Source: Streptomyces sp. S.PNR 29
GTDB taxonomy: Bacteria; Actinomycetota; Actinomycetes; Streptomycetales; Streptomycetaceae
NCBI RefSeq assembly: GCF_030386795.1
Contig: NZ_JANUQM010000001.1
Coordinates: 802,363 to 866,362, forward strand
Direction: 5' to 3'
DNA: 64,000 nucleotides
In this document: positions 18,115-26,826 of the stretch, piece by piece
How positions within the stretch are numbered: the stretch's first letter is position 1
Layout: every line of letters starts with the position of its first letter
Notes under the pieces: model-generated
What the model was told of the DNA's origin: nothing
Seen by the model: the letters and a program-made list of their open reading frames with translations, nothing else
Database searches by the model: none
Program-made: the position numbers and the translations under genes

Positions 18115-19380
18115 CTACTCCCCGCTCTCGGCCCGCGTCGCCGTCGTCTGGATCTGCGACAGCACCGCCGAGGGGTTGCCACCAGGGGCGACGGCCTGGC
18201 CGATCCGCTTCTTGATGTCCGCGCTGACCTCGGCCCAGGAGGTCTTGCCGACCGGGTAGAGCTCGGACAGGACCAGCTCCTTGAGGAAGGGCCGGAGGTC
18301 CTTGTCCTCCGCCGCCGTGCTCATGGCCTCGGACGCGGAGCTGGTGACCGGCAGCAGGTCGTACTCGCGGGAGAAGGCGAGGACGTTCTTGTCGCTGTAG
18401 ACGAAGTCGAGGAAGTCACCGACCTCCTCCCGGTGGCCGTTCTTCTTGAAGGCCGTCATCCAGTCGGCGACACCCAGCGTGGACTTGCTCTCGCCGCCCT
18501 TTCCGGGTGTCGGCACCATGCCGAACTTCACACCCTTCTTGGCGGCGATCTTCATCAGCGAGGGGTGGCCGTTGAGCATGCCGACGTCACCGTTCGCGAA
18601 CGCGGCGAAGGCGTCGGCCCGGTTGAGCTCGGCGGGGGCGACGGGACCCGTGAGGTCCTTGTCGACCAGCTCGTTCTTGAGCCAGGTGAAGGTCTCGACG
18701 TTCTCCGGGGAGTCGATGCCGTAGGTGCCGACGGTGTCGGTGTAGCCGCCCCCGCCGCTCAGCATCCACTGCATGGTCTCGGCCTGCGCCTCCTCGGGCC
18801 CGAGGGGCAGGGCGTACGGGTACTTCACGCCCTCCGCCTTGAGCGCCTCCGCGTCCGCGGCGAGATCCGCCCAGGACGTGGGCGGGGTGATGCCCGCCTT
18901 GGCGAAGAGGCTCTTGTTGTAGAAGAGAACGCGCGTAGACGACGCGAAAGGCATGCCGTACTGCACGCCGTGCACCTCCCCGGCGGCGGCGAGCTGCGAG
19001 ACGAAGCCGGCCTGGACGGGTATGGAGAGCACGTCGTCGGCCCGGTAGAGCAGGTCCTTGGCCGCGTAGTCGCTGTAGGCGCCGATCTGCGCCATGTCCG
19101 GCGGATCGCCGGCGTCGACCATCTCTCTGACCTTGCGGTCGATGTCGTTCCACGAGTAGACCGTGACGTCGATCTTCACGCCGGGGTGCTCGGCCTCGTA
19201 CTCCTCGACCAGGTCGTCCCAGTACCTCTGGGAGCTGTTGGCCTTGCTGTCGCCGTAGTCGGCGGCGACCAGCTTCAGGGTCACCTCGCTGGAGGCGCCG
19301 GTGACGCCGCAGCCGCCGAGGACCGCCGTCATGCCCAGTGCGGACACCACCGCGATCGTTCCTGTCCTGCGCCGCTGCAC
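18115..19380 (-). CDS. Extracellular sugar-binding lipoprotein, orphan ABC component
   Basis: A 421-residue solute-binding protein of the carbohydrate uptake (CUT1) type. The signal peptide ends in a lipobox with Cys23 (AVLGGC), so it is anchored outside the membrane. The mature part has the usual two-lobed pattern (YWDDLVEEYEAEHPGVKIDV, PPDMAQIGAYSDYA). Start GTG 19380 is chosen from AGGA close upstream and from the signal peptide. No permease or ATPase genes adjoin; MsiK, the ATPase shared by sugar importers in Streptomyces, is encoded in this window at 41742. It diverges from nagK across two DasR-type operators, so N-acetylglucosamine or a related sugar is a plausible ligand (inference). 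Confidence 0.9.
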   Translation of the reverse strand: MQRRRTGTIAVVSALGMTAVLGGCGVTGASSEVTLKLVAADYGDSKANSSQRYWDDLVEEYEAEHPGVKIDVTVYSWNDIDRKVREMVDAGDPPDMAQIGAYSDYAAKDLLYRADDVLSIPVQAGFVSQLAAAGEVHGVQYGMPFASSTRVLFYNKSLFAKAGITPPTSWADLAADAEALKAEGVKYPYALPLGPEEAQAETMQWMLSGGGGYTDTVGTYGIDSPENVETFTWLKNELVDKDLTGPVAPAELNRADAFAAFANGDVGMLNGHPSLMKIAAKKGVKFGMVPTPGKGGESKSTLGVADWMTAFKKNGHREEVGDFLDFVYSDKNVLAFSREYDLLPVTSSASEAMSTAAEDKDLRPFLKELVLSELYPVGKTSWAEVSADIKKRIGQAVAPGGNPSAVLSQIQTTATRAESGE

Positions 19381-19441
19381 TGATCCTGCCCCAAACTTTT
19401 CGCGAAACTTTCGAATCGTCAGACATAACTGACGACCCATA

Positions 19442-19453
19442 AGGTCTACACCA
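19442..19453. promoter_or_regulatory. DasR-responsive element (dre-like) 1
   Basis: AGGTCTACACCA matches the core DasR consensus TGGTCTAGACCA at 10 of 12 positions. It lies between the divergent sugar-binding protein and nagK genes; a second site is centred 18 bases away. DasR is the GntR-family regulator relieved by glucosamine-6-phosphate. Confidence 0.75.
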
Positions 19454-19459
19454 CGCGAA

Positions 19460-19471
19460 TGGACTAGACCT
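19460..19471. promoter_or_regulatory. DasR-responsive element (dre-like) 2
   Basis: TGGACTAGACCT matches the dre core at 10 of 12 positions and lies 30 bases before the nagK GTG. nagKA is a known DasR target in S. coelicolor, which supports the call. Confidence 0.8.
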
Positions 19472-19500
19472 CTCGCGGGTCCTCGGGCCACACTGTCCTC

Positions 19501-20445
19501 GTGAGACATGTCATCGCCCTCGACGTGGGCGGCACCGGGATGAAGGCCGCCCTGGCAGGGGCGAACGGCGAGCTGATCCACCAGACCCGCCGGGCCACCG
19601 GGCGCGAGCGCGGACCCGAGGCCGTCGTCGAGGGCATCCTCGACTTCGCCGCCGAGCTGCGCGCGTACGGCCTCGACCGCTTCGGCGAGCCGGCCGCCGC
19701 CGCCGGTGTCGCGGTCCCCGGCATCGTCGACGAGACGCGCGGTGTCGCCGTCTACGCGGCCAACCTGGGCTGGCGGGACGTACCCCTGCGCGAGCTGCTG
19801 GCCGAACGGCTCGGCGGCCTCCCCGTCGCCCTCGGCCACGACGTCCGCACCGGCGGGCTCGCCGAGGGCCGGATCGGGGCGGGGCAGGGCACCGACCGGT
19901 TCCTGTTCGTGGCGCTGGGCACCGGTATCGCGGGCGCCATCGGCGTCGACGGCCGGGTGGAGGCGGGCGCCCACGGCTTCGCGGGCGAGATCGGTCACAT
20001 CGTCGTACGCCCCGGGGGGACCCCGTGTCCGTGCGGGCAGCGCGGCTGCCTGGAACGGTTCGCGTCCGCGGCGGCGGTGAGCGAGGCGTGGGCGCACGCG
20101 TGCGGGGACGCCCGGGCGGACGCGGCGGACTGCGCGAAGGCCGTCGAGTCCGGGGACGTACGGGCCCGGAAGGTCTGGCAGGAGGCCGTGGACGCGCTCG
20201 CCGACGGGCTGGTCACCGCGCTCACCCTGCTGGACCCGCGCACCCTGATCATCGGTGGCGGGCTCGCCGAGGCCGGGGAAACCCTGTTCACACCGCTGCG
20301 GGAGGCCGTCCGGCGGCGCGTCACCTTCCAGAGGCTGCCGTCCCTCGCCCCCGCCGCCCTGGGCGACACCGCCGGATGCCTGGGTGCCGGGCTGCTGGCC
20401 TGGGATCTCCTCGACTCCACCGACCGTACGGAGGTAGCCACCTGA
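19501..20445 (+). CDS. nagK: N-acetylglucosamine kinase NagK (ROK family)
   Basis: A 314-residue ROK kinase. The phosphate-binding ALDVGGTGMKAAL is at the N-terminus, GHDVRTGGLAE contributes the catalytic Asp region, and GHIVVRPGGTPCPCGQRGCLE (about 165-185) is the ROK zinc-binding signature. It phosphorylates cytoplasmic GlcNAc made from chitin oligosaccharides. GTG 19501 has no clear Shine-Dalgarno; CACACT 5 bases before it could be a -10 box of a leaderless transcript. Its TGA overlaps the nagA ATG (TGATG), so the genes are translationally coupled. Confidence 0.92.
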   Translation: MRHVIALDVGGTGMKAALAGANGELIHQTRRATGRERGPEAVVEGILDFAAELRAYGLDRFGEPAAAAGVAVPGIVDETRGVAVYAANLGWRDVPLRELLAERLGGLPVALGHDVRTGGLAEGRIGAGQGTDRFLFVALGTGIAGAIGVDGRVEAGAHGFAGEIGHIVVRPGGTPCPCGQRGCLERFASAAAVSEAWAHACGDARADAADCAKAVESGDVRARKVWQEAVDALADGLVTALTLLDPRTLIIGGGLAEAGETLFTPLREAVRRRVTFQRLPSLAPAALGDTAGCLGAGLLAWDLLDSTDRTEVAT

Positions 20446-21602
20446 TGGCCGCTAGCAAGGTTCTCGCCGGTGCCCGGGTGGTGCTGCCCACCGGGATCGT
20501 GGACGACGGCCGCGTGATCGTGCGGGGCACGCGGATCGCCGACGCGGCCCCGGTGGACGCGGAGACCGTCGACGTCACCGGTCACTGGGTGGTCCCCGGC
20601 TTCGTCGACCTCCACAACCACGGCGGCGGCGGCGCCTCCTTCACCTCCGGCACGGCCGAGGAGGTCCTCAAGGGCGTCCACACCCACCGTCTGCACGGCA
20701 CGACGACGCTCGTCGCCTCCACCGTCACCGAGGAGATGGACACCCTCGCCCAGCGGGCCGGGCTGCTGTCCGAGCTCGCCGAGCAGGGCGAGATCGCGGG
20801 CATCCACTTCGAGGGGCCCTTCATCTCGCCGTGCCGCAAGGGCGCGCACTCCGAGGCGCTGCTGCGCCACCCCGAGCCGGCGGAGGTCCGCAAACTGGTC
20901 GACGCGGCCCGCGGCCAGGCCAGGATGGTCACCCTCGCCACCGAACTCCCCGGCGGCCTGGACTCCGTACGCCTCCTCGCCGACCACGGCGTTCTCGCCG
21001 CGATCGGACACACCGACGCCTCCTACGAGCAGACCGTCGAGGCCATCGACGCGGGCGCCACCGTGGCGACCCACCTGTTCAACGCGATGCCCCCGCTCGG
21101 CCACCGCACGCCCGGCCCCATCGCGGCGCTGCTGGAGGACGAGCGGATCACCGTCGAGCTGATCAACGACGGCACCCATCTGCACCCCGCCGCCCTGGAG
21201 CTGGCGTTCCACCACGCGGGCGCCGACCGCGTGGCGTTCATCACGGACGCGATGGACGCGGCCGGGTTCGGGGACGGCGTCTACGGGCTGGGCCCGCTGA
21301 GGGTCGAGGTGCGCGACGGCGTGGCCCGGGTGGCCGGTGAGGGCTCCATCGCCGGCTCCACCCTCACCCTGGACCGCGCCTTCAAGCGGGCGGTGACCGT
21401 CGACAAGCTGCCCGTGGAGGACGTGGTCGCGGCCCTCTCCGCCAACCCGGCCAGGCTGCTGGGGCTGCAGGACCGGGTGGGCTCCCTGGAGCCCGGCAAG
21501 GACGCCGACCTGGTGCTTCTGGACGCCGCCTTCGACCTGAAGGGTGTGATGCGCCGGGGCGCATGGGTGGTTGAGCCCCAACTGGACCGATCCGTCCGGT
21601 AG
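20445..21602 (+). CDS. nagA: N-acetylglucosamine-6-phosphate deacetylase NagA
   Basis: A 385-residue amidohydrolase converting GlcNAc-6-phosphate to glucosamine-6-phosphate, the DasR effector. Visible: GFVDLHNHGGGG (metal site, about 48-59), HFEGPFISPCRKGAH with the catalytic-site Glu, HLFNAMPPLGHR and FITDAMDAAG with the catalytic Asp. ATG 20445 overlaps the nagK stop and is preceded by GGAGG. With nagK it turns GlcNAc into the inducer, closing the regulatory loop with the two operators upstream. Confidence 0.95.
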   Translation: MAASKVLAGARVVLPTGIVDDGRVIVRGTRIADAAPVDAETVDVTGHWVVPGFVDLHNHGGGGASFTSGTAEEVLKGVHTHRLHGTTTLVASTVTEEMDTLAQRAGLLSELAEQGEIAGIHFEGPFISPCRKGAHSEALLRHPEPAEVRKLVDAARGQARMVTLATELPGGLDSVRLLADHGVLAAIGHTDASYEQTVEAIDAGATVATHLFNAMPPLGHRTPGPIAALLEDERITVELINDGTHLHPAALELAFHHAGADRVAFITDAMDAAGFGDGVYGLGPLRVEVRDGVARVAGEGSIAGSTLTLDRAFKRAVTVDKLPVEDVVAALSANPARLLGLQDRVGSLEPGKDADLVLLDAAFDLKGVMRRGAWVVEPQLDRSVR

Positions 21603-21709
21603 TCGGGAGACGGTGGCCGATCCGACGACTGGGCGGGCCGCCGTCTCTTTGGCATGATCGAGCCTCCGGAACGTCGGACAAGCGTATTCATCGGGGGAGG
21701 TCGGCCCGG

Positions 21710-22639
21710 GTGATCCTCACGGTCACGCTGAACACCGCTCTCGACATCACCTATCGCGTACGGGCACTCAGGCCGCACGCCTCCCACCGGATCTCCGAGG
21801 TGACGGAACGGCCGGGCGGGAAGGGCGTCAATGTGGCCCGCGTCCTCGCGGCCCTCGGCCACGAGGTGACGGTCACCGGCTTCGCAGGCGGAGCCACGGG
21901 ACGGGTGGTGCGGGAGGGGCTCGCCGCAGCCCGGGGGATCACCGACGCGCTCGTGCCGGTGGCCGGCGCGACCCGCCGCACCATCGCCGTCGTCGACGCG
22001 CGGACCGGCGACACCACCCAGCTCAACGAACCCGGCCCTGCCGTCTCGCCCGCCGAGTGGTCCGCCTTCCAGGAGGCGTACGAGGGCCTGCTCGCCTCCG
22101 CCTCCGCGGTGGCCCTGTGCGGCAGCCTGCCCCCGGGGGTGCCCGTGGGCGCGTACGCCGGGCTGGTGCGCACCGCCCGGGCGGCGGGCGTGCCGGTACT
22201 GCTGGACACCAGCGGCGAACCGTTGCGGCGCGGGGTCGCCGCCCGGCCGGACATCGTCAAGCCGAACGCCGAGGAACTGGCCGAGCTCACCGGCTCGCAC
22301 GAGCCGCTGAGGGCCACGCAGGACGCCCGTCGGCGCGGCGCCCGGGCCGTCGTCGCCTCCCTCGGCACGGAGGGACTGCTCGCGGTGACCGCTGAGGGCC
22401 GCTGGCGCGCGGCCCCGCCGTCCCGTGTCCACGGCAACCCGGCCGGCGCCGGCGACTCGGTGGTCGCGGGCCTGCTGTCGGGCCTGGTGGAACGGCTGCC
22501 CTGGCCGGACCGGCTGACCCGCGCGGTCTCCCTGTCGGCGGCGACGGTGCTGGCGCCGACAGCGGGCGAGTTCGACCGGGGGGCCTACGAGGACCTGCTG
22601 GGGCGGGTAGCGGTGACGGCGGAGGTCAGCGCGGCGTAA
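21710..22639 (+). CDS. PfkB-family sugar-phosphate kinase (1-phosphofructokinase type)
   Basis: A 309-residue ribokinase/PfkB kinase. It begins ILTVTLNTALDITYRV as in 1-phosphofructokinases and tagatose-6-phosphate kinases, has GGKGVNVARVLAALG (PfkB signature 1, about 37-51) and the GNPAGAGDSVVAGLL anion hole with catalytic Asp (about 244-258). GTG 21710 follows GGGGGAGG. It lies 107 bases after nagA in the same direction; it may act on an amino-sugar or hexose phosphate from the same pathway, but the substrate is not determined. Confidence 0.85.
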   Translation: MILTVTLNTALDITYRVRALRPHASHRISEVTERPGGKGVNVARVLAALGHEVTVTGFAGGATGRVVREGLAAARGITDALVPVAGATRRTIAVVDARTGDTTQLNEPGPAVSPAEWSAFQEAYEGLLASASAVALCGSLPPGVPVGAYAGLVRTARAAGVPVLLDTSGEPLRRGVAARPDIVKPNAEELAELTGSHEPLRATQDARRRGARAVVASLGTEGLLAVTAEGRWRAAPPSRVHGNPAGAGDSVVAGLLSGLVERLPWPDRLTRAVSLSAATVLAPTAGEFDRGAYEDLLGRVAVTAEVSAA

Positions 22640-22688
22640 CGCCCTTTTGCTGTGTTCTCGACTGCTTCTCAGCCCGACCGGCCAGGGA

Positions 22689-23636
22689 TCAGCTCCCGAC
22701 CCAGCCCTTCGCCAGCCACATCCGGTCGAGCAGCGCGTCGCACTGGTTGCCCTGCTCGCAGGAGAGCTTGATGGTGTTCGTGCCCTTGTTCAGCTGCACG
22801 TAGTTGTAGGTCTTCGTCCAGCCCTTGGTGTAGTCGCCCTCGGGTGCGCCGGTCCAGTTCTTCAGGTCGACCGGTGTCTTGGAGGGCGTTCCGTTCACCG
22901 TGAGCGTGGCGGTGCCGTCCTTTCCGGGGACGCTGTAGCCGACGTACACGGTGTACTTGCCGGTCTTGGGAATGCCGTTGACGGTCCACGTGACCGAAGC
23001 GCCGACCGTGTTGAAGCCCGTCACATAGACCCCGCCGTCCGCCTGGGCGCCCTTGACGTCCGACGCCGTGGCGGCCCCGCCGTCCAGCCGCATCGCCTTC
23101 GCGTCGGTCTTCGGCAGCTCCACATCGCTGGCCGCCGCACTGTTGCTGGCCGACGGGCTCGGCTCGCCGCTCTGCTCGGCGGACGGGGCGGTGGACGCCT
23201 GGTTGCCGGCGTTGTCGTTCTTGGAGTCGTCGCCGCTCATCATGGCCACGCCGATACCGACGACGACCGCGGCGACCACCGCCACCGCGCCGATCAGCAG
23301 GCCCTTGGTGTTGGGCCCGCGGCCACGGCCGCCGTCGCCCGGCACCGACTGCTGCTGGGTCGTGGGGGCGCCGCCCGGGAACGTCTCCGGCGCGGCGTAG
23401 TGCGCGTTCGGCCGGCCCTGCTGCTGCGGGGCCTGGGCGTACGGGGCGGTCTGGCCGGCGGCCTGCGGCTGCTGGCCGTACTGCCGGGTACCGACGGTCC
23501 GCACCCGGTTCACCGAGTTCGGGTAGCCGTAACCACCGGATGGCGGCTGGGCTCCGTTGGCCTGCCCGTCGGCGTACAGGTAGCCGAACGGGTCGTCGTC
23601 CTCGGGCGTGCTCGCGCCGTTGTTGCCGGGCGTCAT
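22689..23636 (-). CDS. Membrane-anchored protein with C-terminal carbohydrate-binding-like domain
   Basis: A 315-residue protein with a ~108-residue cytoplasmic region rich in Gln, Pro, Gly and Tyr, one membrane segment (GLLIGAVAVVAAVVVGIGVAMM, about 112-133), a Ser/Pro/Ala-rich extracellular linker, and a C-terminal ~140-residue beta domain resembling CBM6/CBM35 modules (GKYTVYVGYSVPG, ATLTVNG, NKGTNTIKLSCEQGNQCDALLDRMWL). No catalytic domain. Start supported by GAGGAG. It may bind wall or exopolysaccharide at the cell surface (inference). Confidence 0.82.
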   Translation of the reverse strand: MTPGNNGASTPEDDDPFGYLYADGQANGAQPPSGGYGYPNSVNRVRTVGTRQYGQQPQAAGQTAPYAQAPQQQGRPNAHYAAPETFPGGAPTTQQQSVPGDGGRGRGPNTKGLLIGAVAVVAAVVVGIGVAMMSGDDSKNDNAGNQASTAPSAEQSGEPSPSASNSAAASDVELPKTDAKAMRLDGGAATASDVKGAQADGGVYVTGFNTVGASVTWTVNGIPKTGKYTVYVGYSVPGKDGTATLTVNGTPSKTPVDLKNWTGAPEGDYTKGWTKTYNYVQLNKGTNTIKLSCEQGNQCDALLDRMWLAKGWVGS

Positions 23637-23756
23637 CCCTAGGTCTCCTCAACAGGTGCGGTGCGGATGCGGTACGGGTGGTGAGATGAGCGAGCCTACC
23701 CGCTCCAGCTGGCCCAAACGGGTGACTCACACCGCATCAGCCCACTGACCTGGGGG

Positions 23757-25427
23757 TCACCCGGCGCGTCGATGCTGTTTGGGACGAGATCGTTTCTCGA
23801 CGTACATCCGCTCGTCAGCGGATTTCAACACCTCGTCCGCCGTCATGCCGCAGTGTGCCCAGCCGATGCCGAAGCTGGCGCCGACCCGTACGGCGCGGCC
23901 CTCGGCGCGGATCGGCTGGATGATCTCGTTGCGCAGGCGTACGGCGAGGTCCTGGGCGTCGGCGCGGCCGAGGCCGTCGGCGAGGATGACGAACTCGTCG
24001 CCGCCGAGCCGGGCGACGGTGTCGCCGTCCCGGACGCCGTTGCTGAGGCGGCGGGCGACCTCGATGAGGACCGCGTCACCGGCGTTGTGCCCGAACCGGT
24101 CGTTGATCGACTTGAAGCCGTCGAGGTCGCAGAAGAGCACCGCGAGCCCCTTGGTGCCGTCGTCGCGGTCGTCGGGCGGCGCGACGGTGTGCACATGGTG
24201 GTCGTATGTGTCGAACATCTCGGTGCCGGGCCGGAAGTCGAAGCCGTGGCCGGCCACGTCGAAGGCGGGGTGGCCGTAGGCCGCGTCCACCGAGTCGGCC
24301 GAGTCGAGCACGGCGGGGTGCGGCGACTGGGGGCGCTGGCACAGGCGTGCGGAGAGGCGGGAGCGCAGCTCGGCGGAGTTGGGCAGGCCGGTGAGGGAGT
24401 CGTGCGAGGCACGGTGGGCGAGCTGCAGCTCGCGGCGCTTGCGCTCCTCGATGTCCTCGACGTGGGTGAGCAGGAAGCGGGGCCCGTCGGCGGCGTCGGC
24501 GACGACGGAGTTGCGCAGGGAGACCCAGACGTAGGTGCCGTCGCGGCGGCCGAGGCGGAGCTCCGCGCGGCCGCCCTCCGCCGAGGTGCGCAGCAGGGTG
24601 CCTATGTCCTCGGGGTGGACCAGGTCGGAGAAGGAGTAGCGGCGCATCACGGAGGCGGGGCGGCCGAGCAGGCGGCACAGGGCGTCGTTGGTGCGCAGGA
24701 TCCGGCCGTGCTGGTCGCCGCCCATCTCGGCGATGGCCATGCCGGAGGGGGCGTACTCGAAGGCCTGCCTGAAGCTTTCCTCGCTCGCCCTGAGGGCCTG
24801 CTGCTCACGCTCCAGGCGGACCAAGGCGCGCTGCATGTTGGCGCGCAGGCGGGCGTTGCTGATCGCGATCGCGGCCTGGAAGGCGTACATCTGCAGCGCC
24901 TCGCGCCCCCACGCGCCGGGGCGCCGGCCGTTGCGCGGGCGGTCCACGGAGAGCACGCCGATCAGCTCGCCGGACGAGCCGCCGCCCTGCGCGCCGGGCG
25001 CGAACATCGGGGCGAAGAGCCGGTCGGAGGGGTGCCACTCGTCCTCGAAGCGGGGCGCGGGACCGTCGGTGTACCACTGCGGGACGTCGTCGTCGTCGAG
25101 GATCCAGCCCTCGGTGTGGGGTATGAACACCAGGTCGCCCCAGTGCTCGCCCATGGTCAGGCGCCGGTCCCAGGACTCGCGGGAGCCGACCCGGCCGGTG
25201 ATGAGCGCCTCGGCGGCGGGGTTGCCGGCGAAGGCGGCGACGACGAGGTCGCCGTCGGGGCGTACGAGGTTCACACATGCCAGCTCGTACCCGAGGGCGC
25301 TCACGACGCCGTCGGCGACGGTCTGCAGTGTGTCCGCCAGACTACGAGCCGTGTTCATGTCCGCCATGACCTGGTGCAGTTGCCGCAGGGACGCAAGGCG
25401 GACGTACGGCTCCGACTCGGCCTCCAT
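23757..25427 (-). CDS. cdgB: Diguanylate cyclase CdgB (GAF-PAS-GGDEF)
   Basis: A 556-residue cytoplasmic c-di-GMP synthase. Order: N-terminal GAF-like region (about 20-195), short coiled coil, PAS with PAC (about 215-345), then GGDEF. The active motif GGDEF is intact at 475-479 and the inhibitory I-site RxxD (RDGD, 466-469) is present, so it should be active and product-inhibited. No EAL domain. Domain order and the position in Streptomyces synteny fit CdgB (SCO4281), whose dosage affects sporulation and antibiotic production. A BldD-like box and a CRP-like palindrome lie upstream. Start ATG 25427 follows GGAGGG. Confidence 0.9.
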   Translation of the reverse strand: MEAESEPYVRLASLRQLHQVMADMNTARSLADTLQTVADGVVSALGYELACVNLVRPDGDLVVAAFAGNPAAEALITGRVGSRESWDRRLTMGEHWGDLVFIPHTEGWILDDDDVPQWYTDGPAPRFEDEWHPSDRLFAPMFAPGAQGGGSSGELIGVLSVDRPRNGRRPGAWGREALQMYAFQAAIAISNARLRANMQRALVRLEREQQALRASEESFRQAFEYAPSGMAIAEMGGDQHGRILRTNDALCRLLGRPASVMRRYSFSDLVHPEDIGTLLRTSAEGGRAELRLGRRDGTYVWVSLRNSVVADAADGPRFLLTHVEDIEERKRRELQLAHRASHDSLTGLPNSAELRSRLSARLCQRPQSPHPAVLDSADSVDAAYGHPAFDVAGHGFDFRPGTEMFDTYDHHVHTVAPPDDRDDGTKGLAVLFCDLDGFKSINDRFGHNAGDAVLIEVARRLSNGVRDGDTVARLGGDEFVILADGLGRADAQDLAVRLRNEIIQPIRAEGRAVRVGASFGIGWAHCGMTADEVLKSADERMYVEKRSRPKQHRRAG

Positions 25428-25529
25428 GCTCGCCCTCCCCCCGAGACCTCGCAGCGAATCAAGGGTTCTCTTCGGCGGTATCGTCGTTGCAGCTTCCCAG
25501 CCACTGAATCACAGCGCGCTGCCCACTCG

Positions 25530-25542
25530 GTACACAGGGTCA
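25530..25542. promoter_or_regulatory. BldD-box-like site upstream of cdgB
   Basis: GTACACAGGGTCA agrees with the BldD consensus TNACNCWGNGTNA at all fixed positions except the first. cdgB is a known BldD target; BldD itself binds DNA as a c-di-GMP-bound dimer, so the site closes a feedback loop. Confidence 0.7.
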
Positions 25543-25557
25543 ACAATTCTCGCCCCT

Positions 25558-25573
25558 TGTGACTCAAGTCACA
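25558..25573. promoter_or_regulatory. CRP-type palindrome upstream of cdgB
   Basis: TGTGACTCAAGTCACA is a perfect TGTGA-N6-TCACA site, with 7-base arms around a 2-base centre. It lies 131-146 bases before the cdgB start and roughly 150 bases before the divergent flavin reductase. Streptomyces has one Crp; binding here is inference. Confidence 0.55.
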
Positions 25574-25721
25574 GGGAAAGATGAACAATTGAGTGAGGTT
25601 TCTGCGTTTTTCCTGTGCGTTTACCGAACGCAATTCGTGGAGACTACGCCACGAGTCCTAGGTCCGCTCTCGGACCGGGGTCCGATGCGCCGCACACGGC
25701 GTGGCGACTAGCGTTTCCGGC

Positions 25722-26306
25722 GTGCCGAACACTCCCTCCGCCACGTCCCCGGTGATCCCGTCGCCCGCCTCCGGGCATGCTGGGGAGGTGAGCAACGACG
25801 AGTTCCGCGCCGCCATGTCCCGGCTGGCCTCGGGCGTGGTCCTGGTGACCGCGCAGGAGCCGCCGCTGGACCCGGACGACCCCCGGGCGCCGGCCGGCGA
25901 GGACGTCGGCATGACGGCCACCGCGTTCATCTCGGTCTCCCTGGACCCGCCGCTGGTGCTGGTCAGCCTGCGCGAGGGCTCCCGCATGGACGACCTGCTC
26001 GCCGAGCAGCCCCTGTGGGCGGTCTCCGTCCTCTCCGAGAGCCAGCGGCACATCGCGGGCCGCTTCGCCATGAAGGGCCGCATCAGCGACCGCCTGCTGT
26101 TCGAGGACATCGCGTACGTCCGGGGTGAGCATTCCCGGGCGCCCCTGGTGGGCGGCGCCCTCGCGACCCTGGAGTGCCGGACCGAGCAGCGGGTGCCGGC
26201 CGGCGACCACACGCTGGTGATCGGCCGGGTCCTCACGGCCCGGGTGCCGAGCGCGGACGGGGGGCCGCTGACGTACTTCCGCGGGCGGTACCGGCAGCTG
26301 GGCTGA
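25722..26306 (+). CDS. Flavin reductase-like FMN-binding protein
   Basis: A protein of about 194 residues with the flavin reductase domain fold: FRAAMSRLASGVVLVTA, GMTATAFISVSLDPPLVLVSLREGSRM and LVIGRVL are typical. Such proteins supply reduced FMN to monooxygenases or act as redox proteins. Three GTG starts are possible; 25722 is preferred because TAGCGT lies 7 bases upstream, suggesting a leaderless mRNA. The others are 25701 and 25788. No partner monooxygenase is adjacent. Confidence 0.87.
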   Translation: MPNTPSATSPVIPSPASGHAGEVSNDEFRAAMSRLASGVVLVTAQEPPLDPDDPRAPAGEDVGMTATAFISVSLDPPLVLVSLREGSRMDDLLAEQPLWAVSVLSESQRHIAGRFAMKGRISDRLLFEDIAYVRGEHSRAPLVGGALATLECRTEQRVPAGDHTLVIGRVLTARVPSADGGPLTYFRGRYRQLG

Positions 26307-26358
26307 GACGCGAAATTTTCGCTGGCCCGGCAGTGACCGGCCCGCCTAGGGTGCGCGC

Positions 26359-26826
26359 ATGACGATCACCGGCCTCCGCCTGGAGGAGATCACCCCCCAG
26401 AACCTCGACGCCGCCCTCGCCGTCCGGGTCCGCCCCGACCAGGAGCACGCCGTCTCGCCGGTGGTCAAGTCGCTGGCGGAGGCGTACGTCCATCCCGGCG
26501 TGGCCTGGCCGCGTCTGATCGTCGACGGCGACCGCCCGGTCGGCTTCCTCATGGCCTTCTTCGGCATCGACTGGCACCAGGACGGCACCCTGTTCCGCTC
26601 CGGCCTGTGGCGGCTGAACATCGACGCCGGGGTGCAGGGCCGGGGGTACGGCCGCTTCGCCGTGGAGTCCGTGGCCGCCGAGATCCGCCGCCGGGGCGGC
26701 GAGCAGTTCTACGTCACCTGGCACCCCGGTCCGACCGGCCCGGGCGCCTTCTACCTGGGCCTCGGCTTCCGGACGACCGGCGAGACCAGCGGCGGCCAGA
26801 CGGTAGGGGTGCTTGAGCTGTCCTAG
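26359..26826 (+). CDS. GNAT-family N-acetyltransferase
   Basis: A 155-residue GNAT of the spermidine/diamine acetyltransferase-like shape: VDGDRPVGFLMAFFG, IDAGVQGRGYGRFAVESV (acetyl-CoA loop with GRGYG) and GAFYLGLGFRTTGE. ATG 26359 follows TAGGGT by 6 bases: leaderless. Its stop codon TAG is the first bases of the terminal repeat of the MITE-like element that follows, so the original C-terminus may have been altered by insertion. Confidence 0.9.
   Translation: MTITGLRLEEITPQNLDAALAVRVRPDQEHAVSPVVKSLAEAYVHPGVAWPRLIVDGDRPVGFLMAFFGIDWHQDGTLFRSGLWRLNIDAGVQGRGYGRFAVESVAAEIRRRGGEQFYVTWHPGPTGPGAFYLGLGFRTTGETSGGQTVGVLELS

Noticed and set aside
18115..20097. 660-residue version of the sugar-binding protein
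   Set aside because: The first 239 residues are antisense to nagK; the lipoprotein signal starts at 19380.
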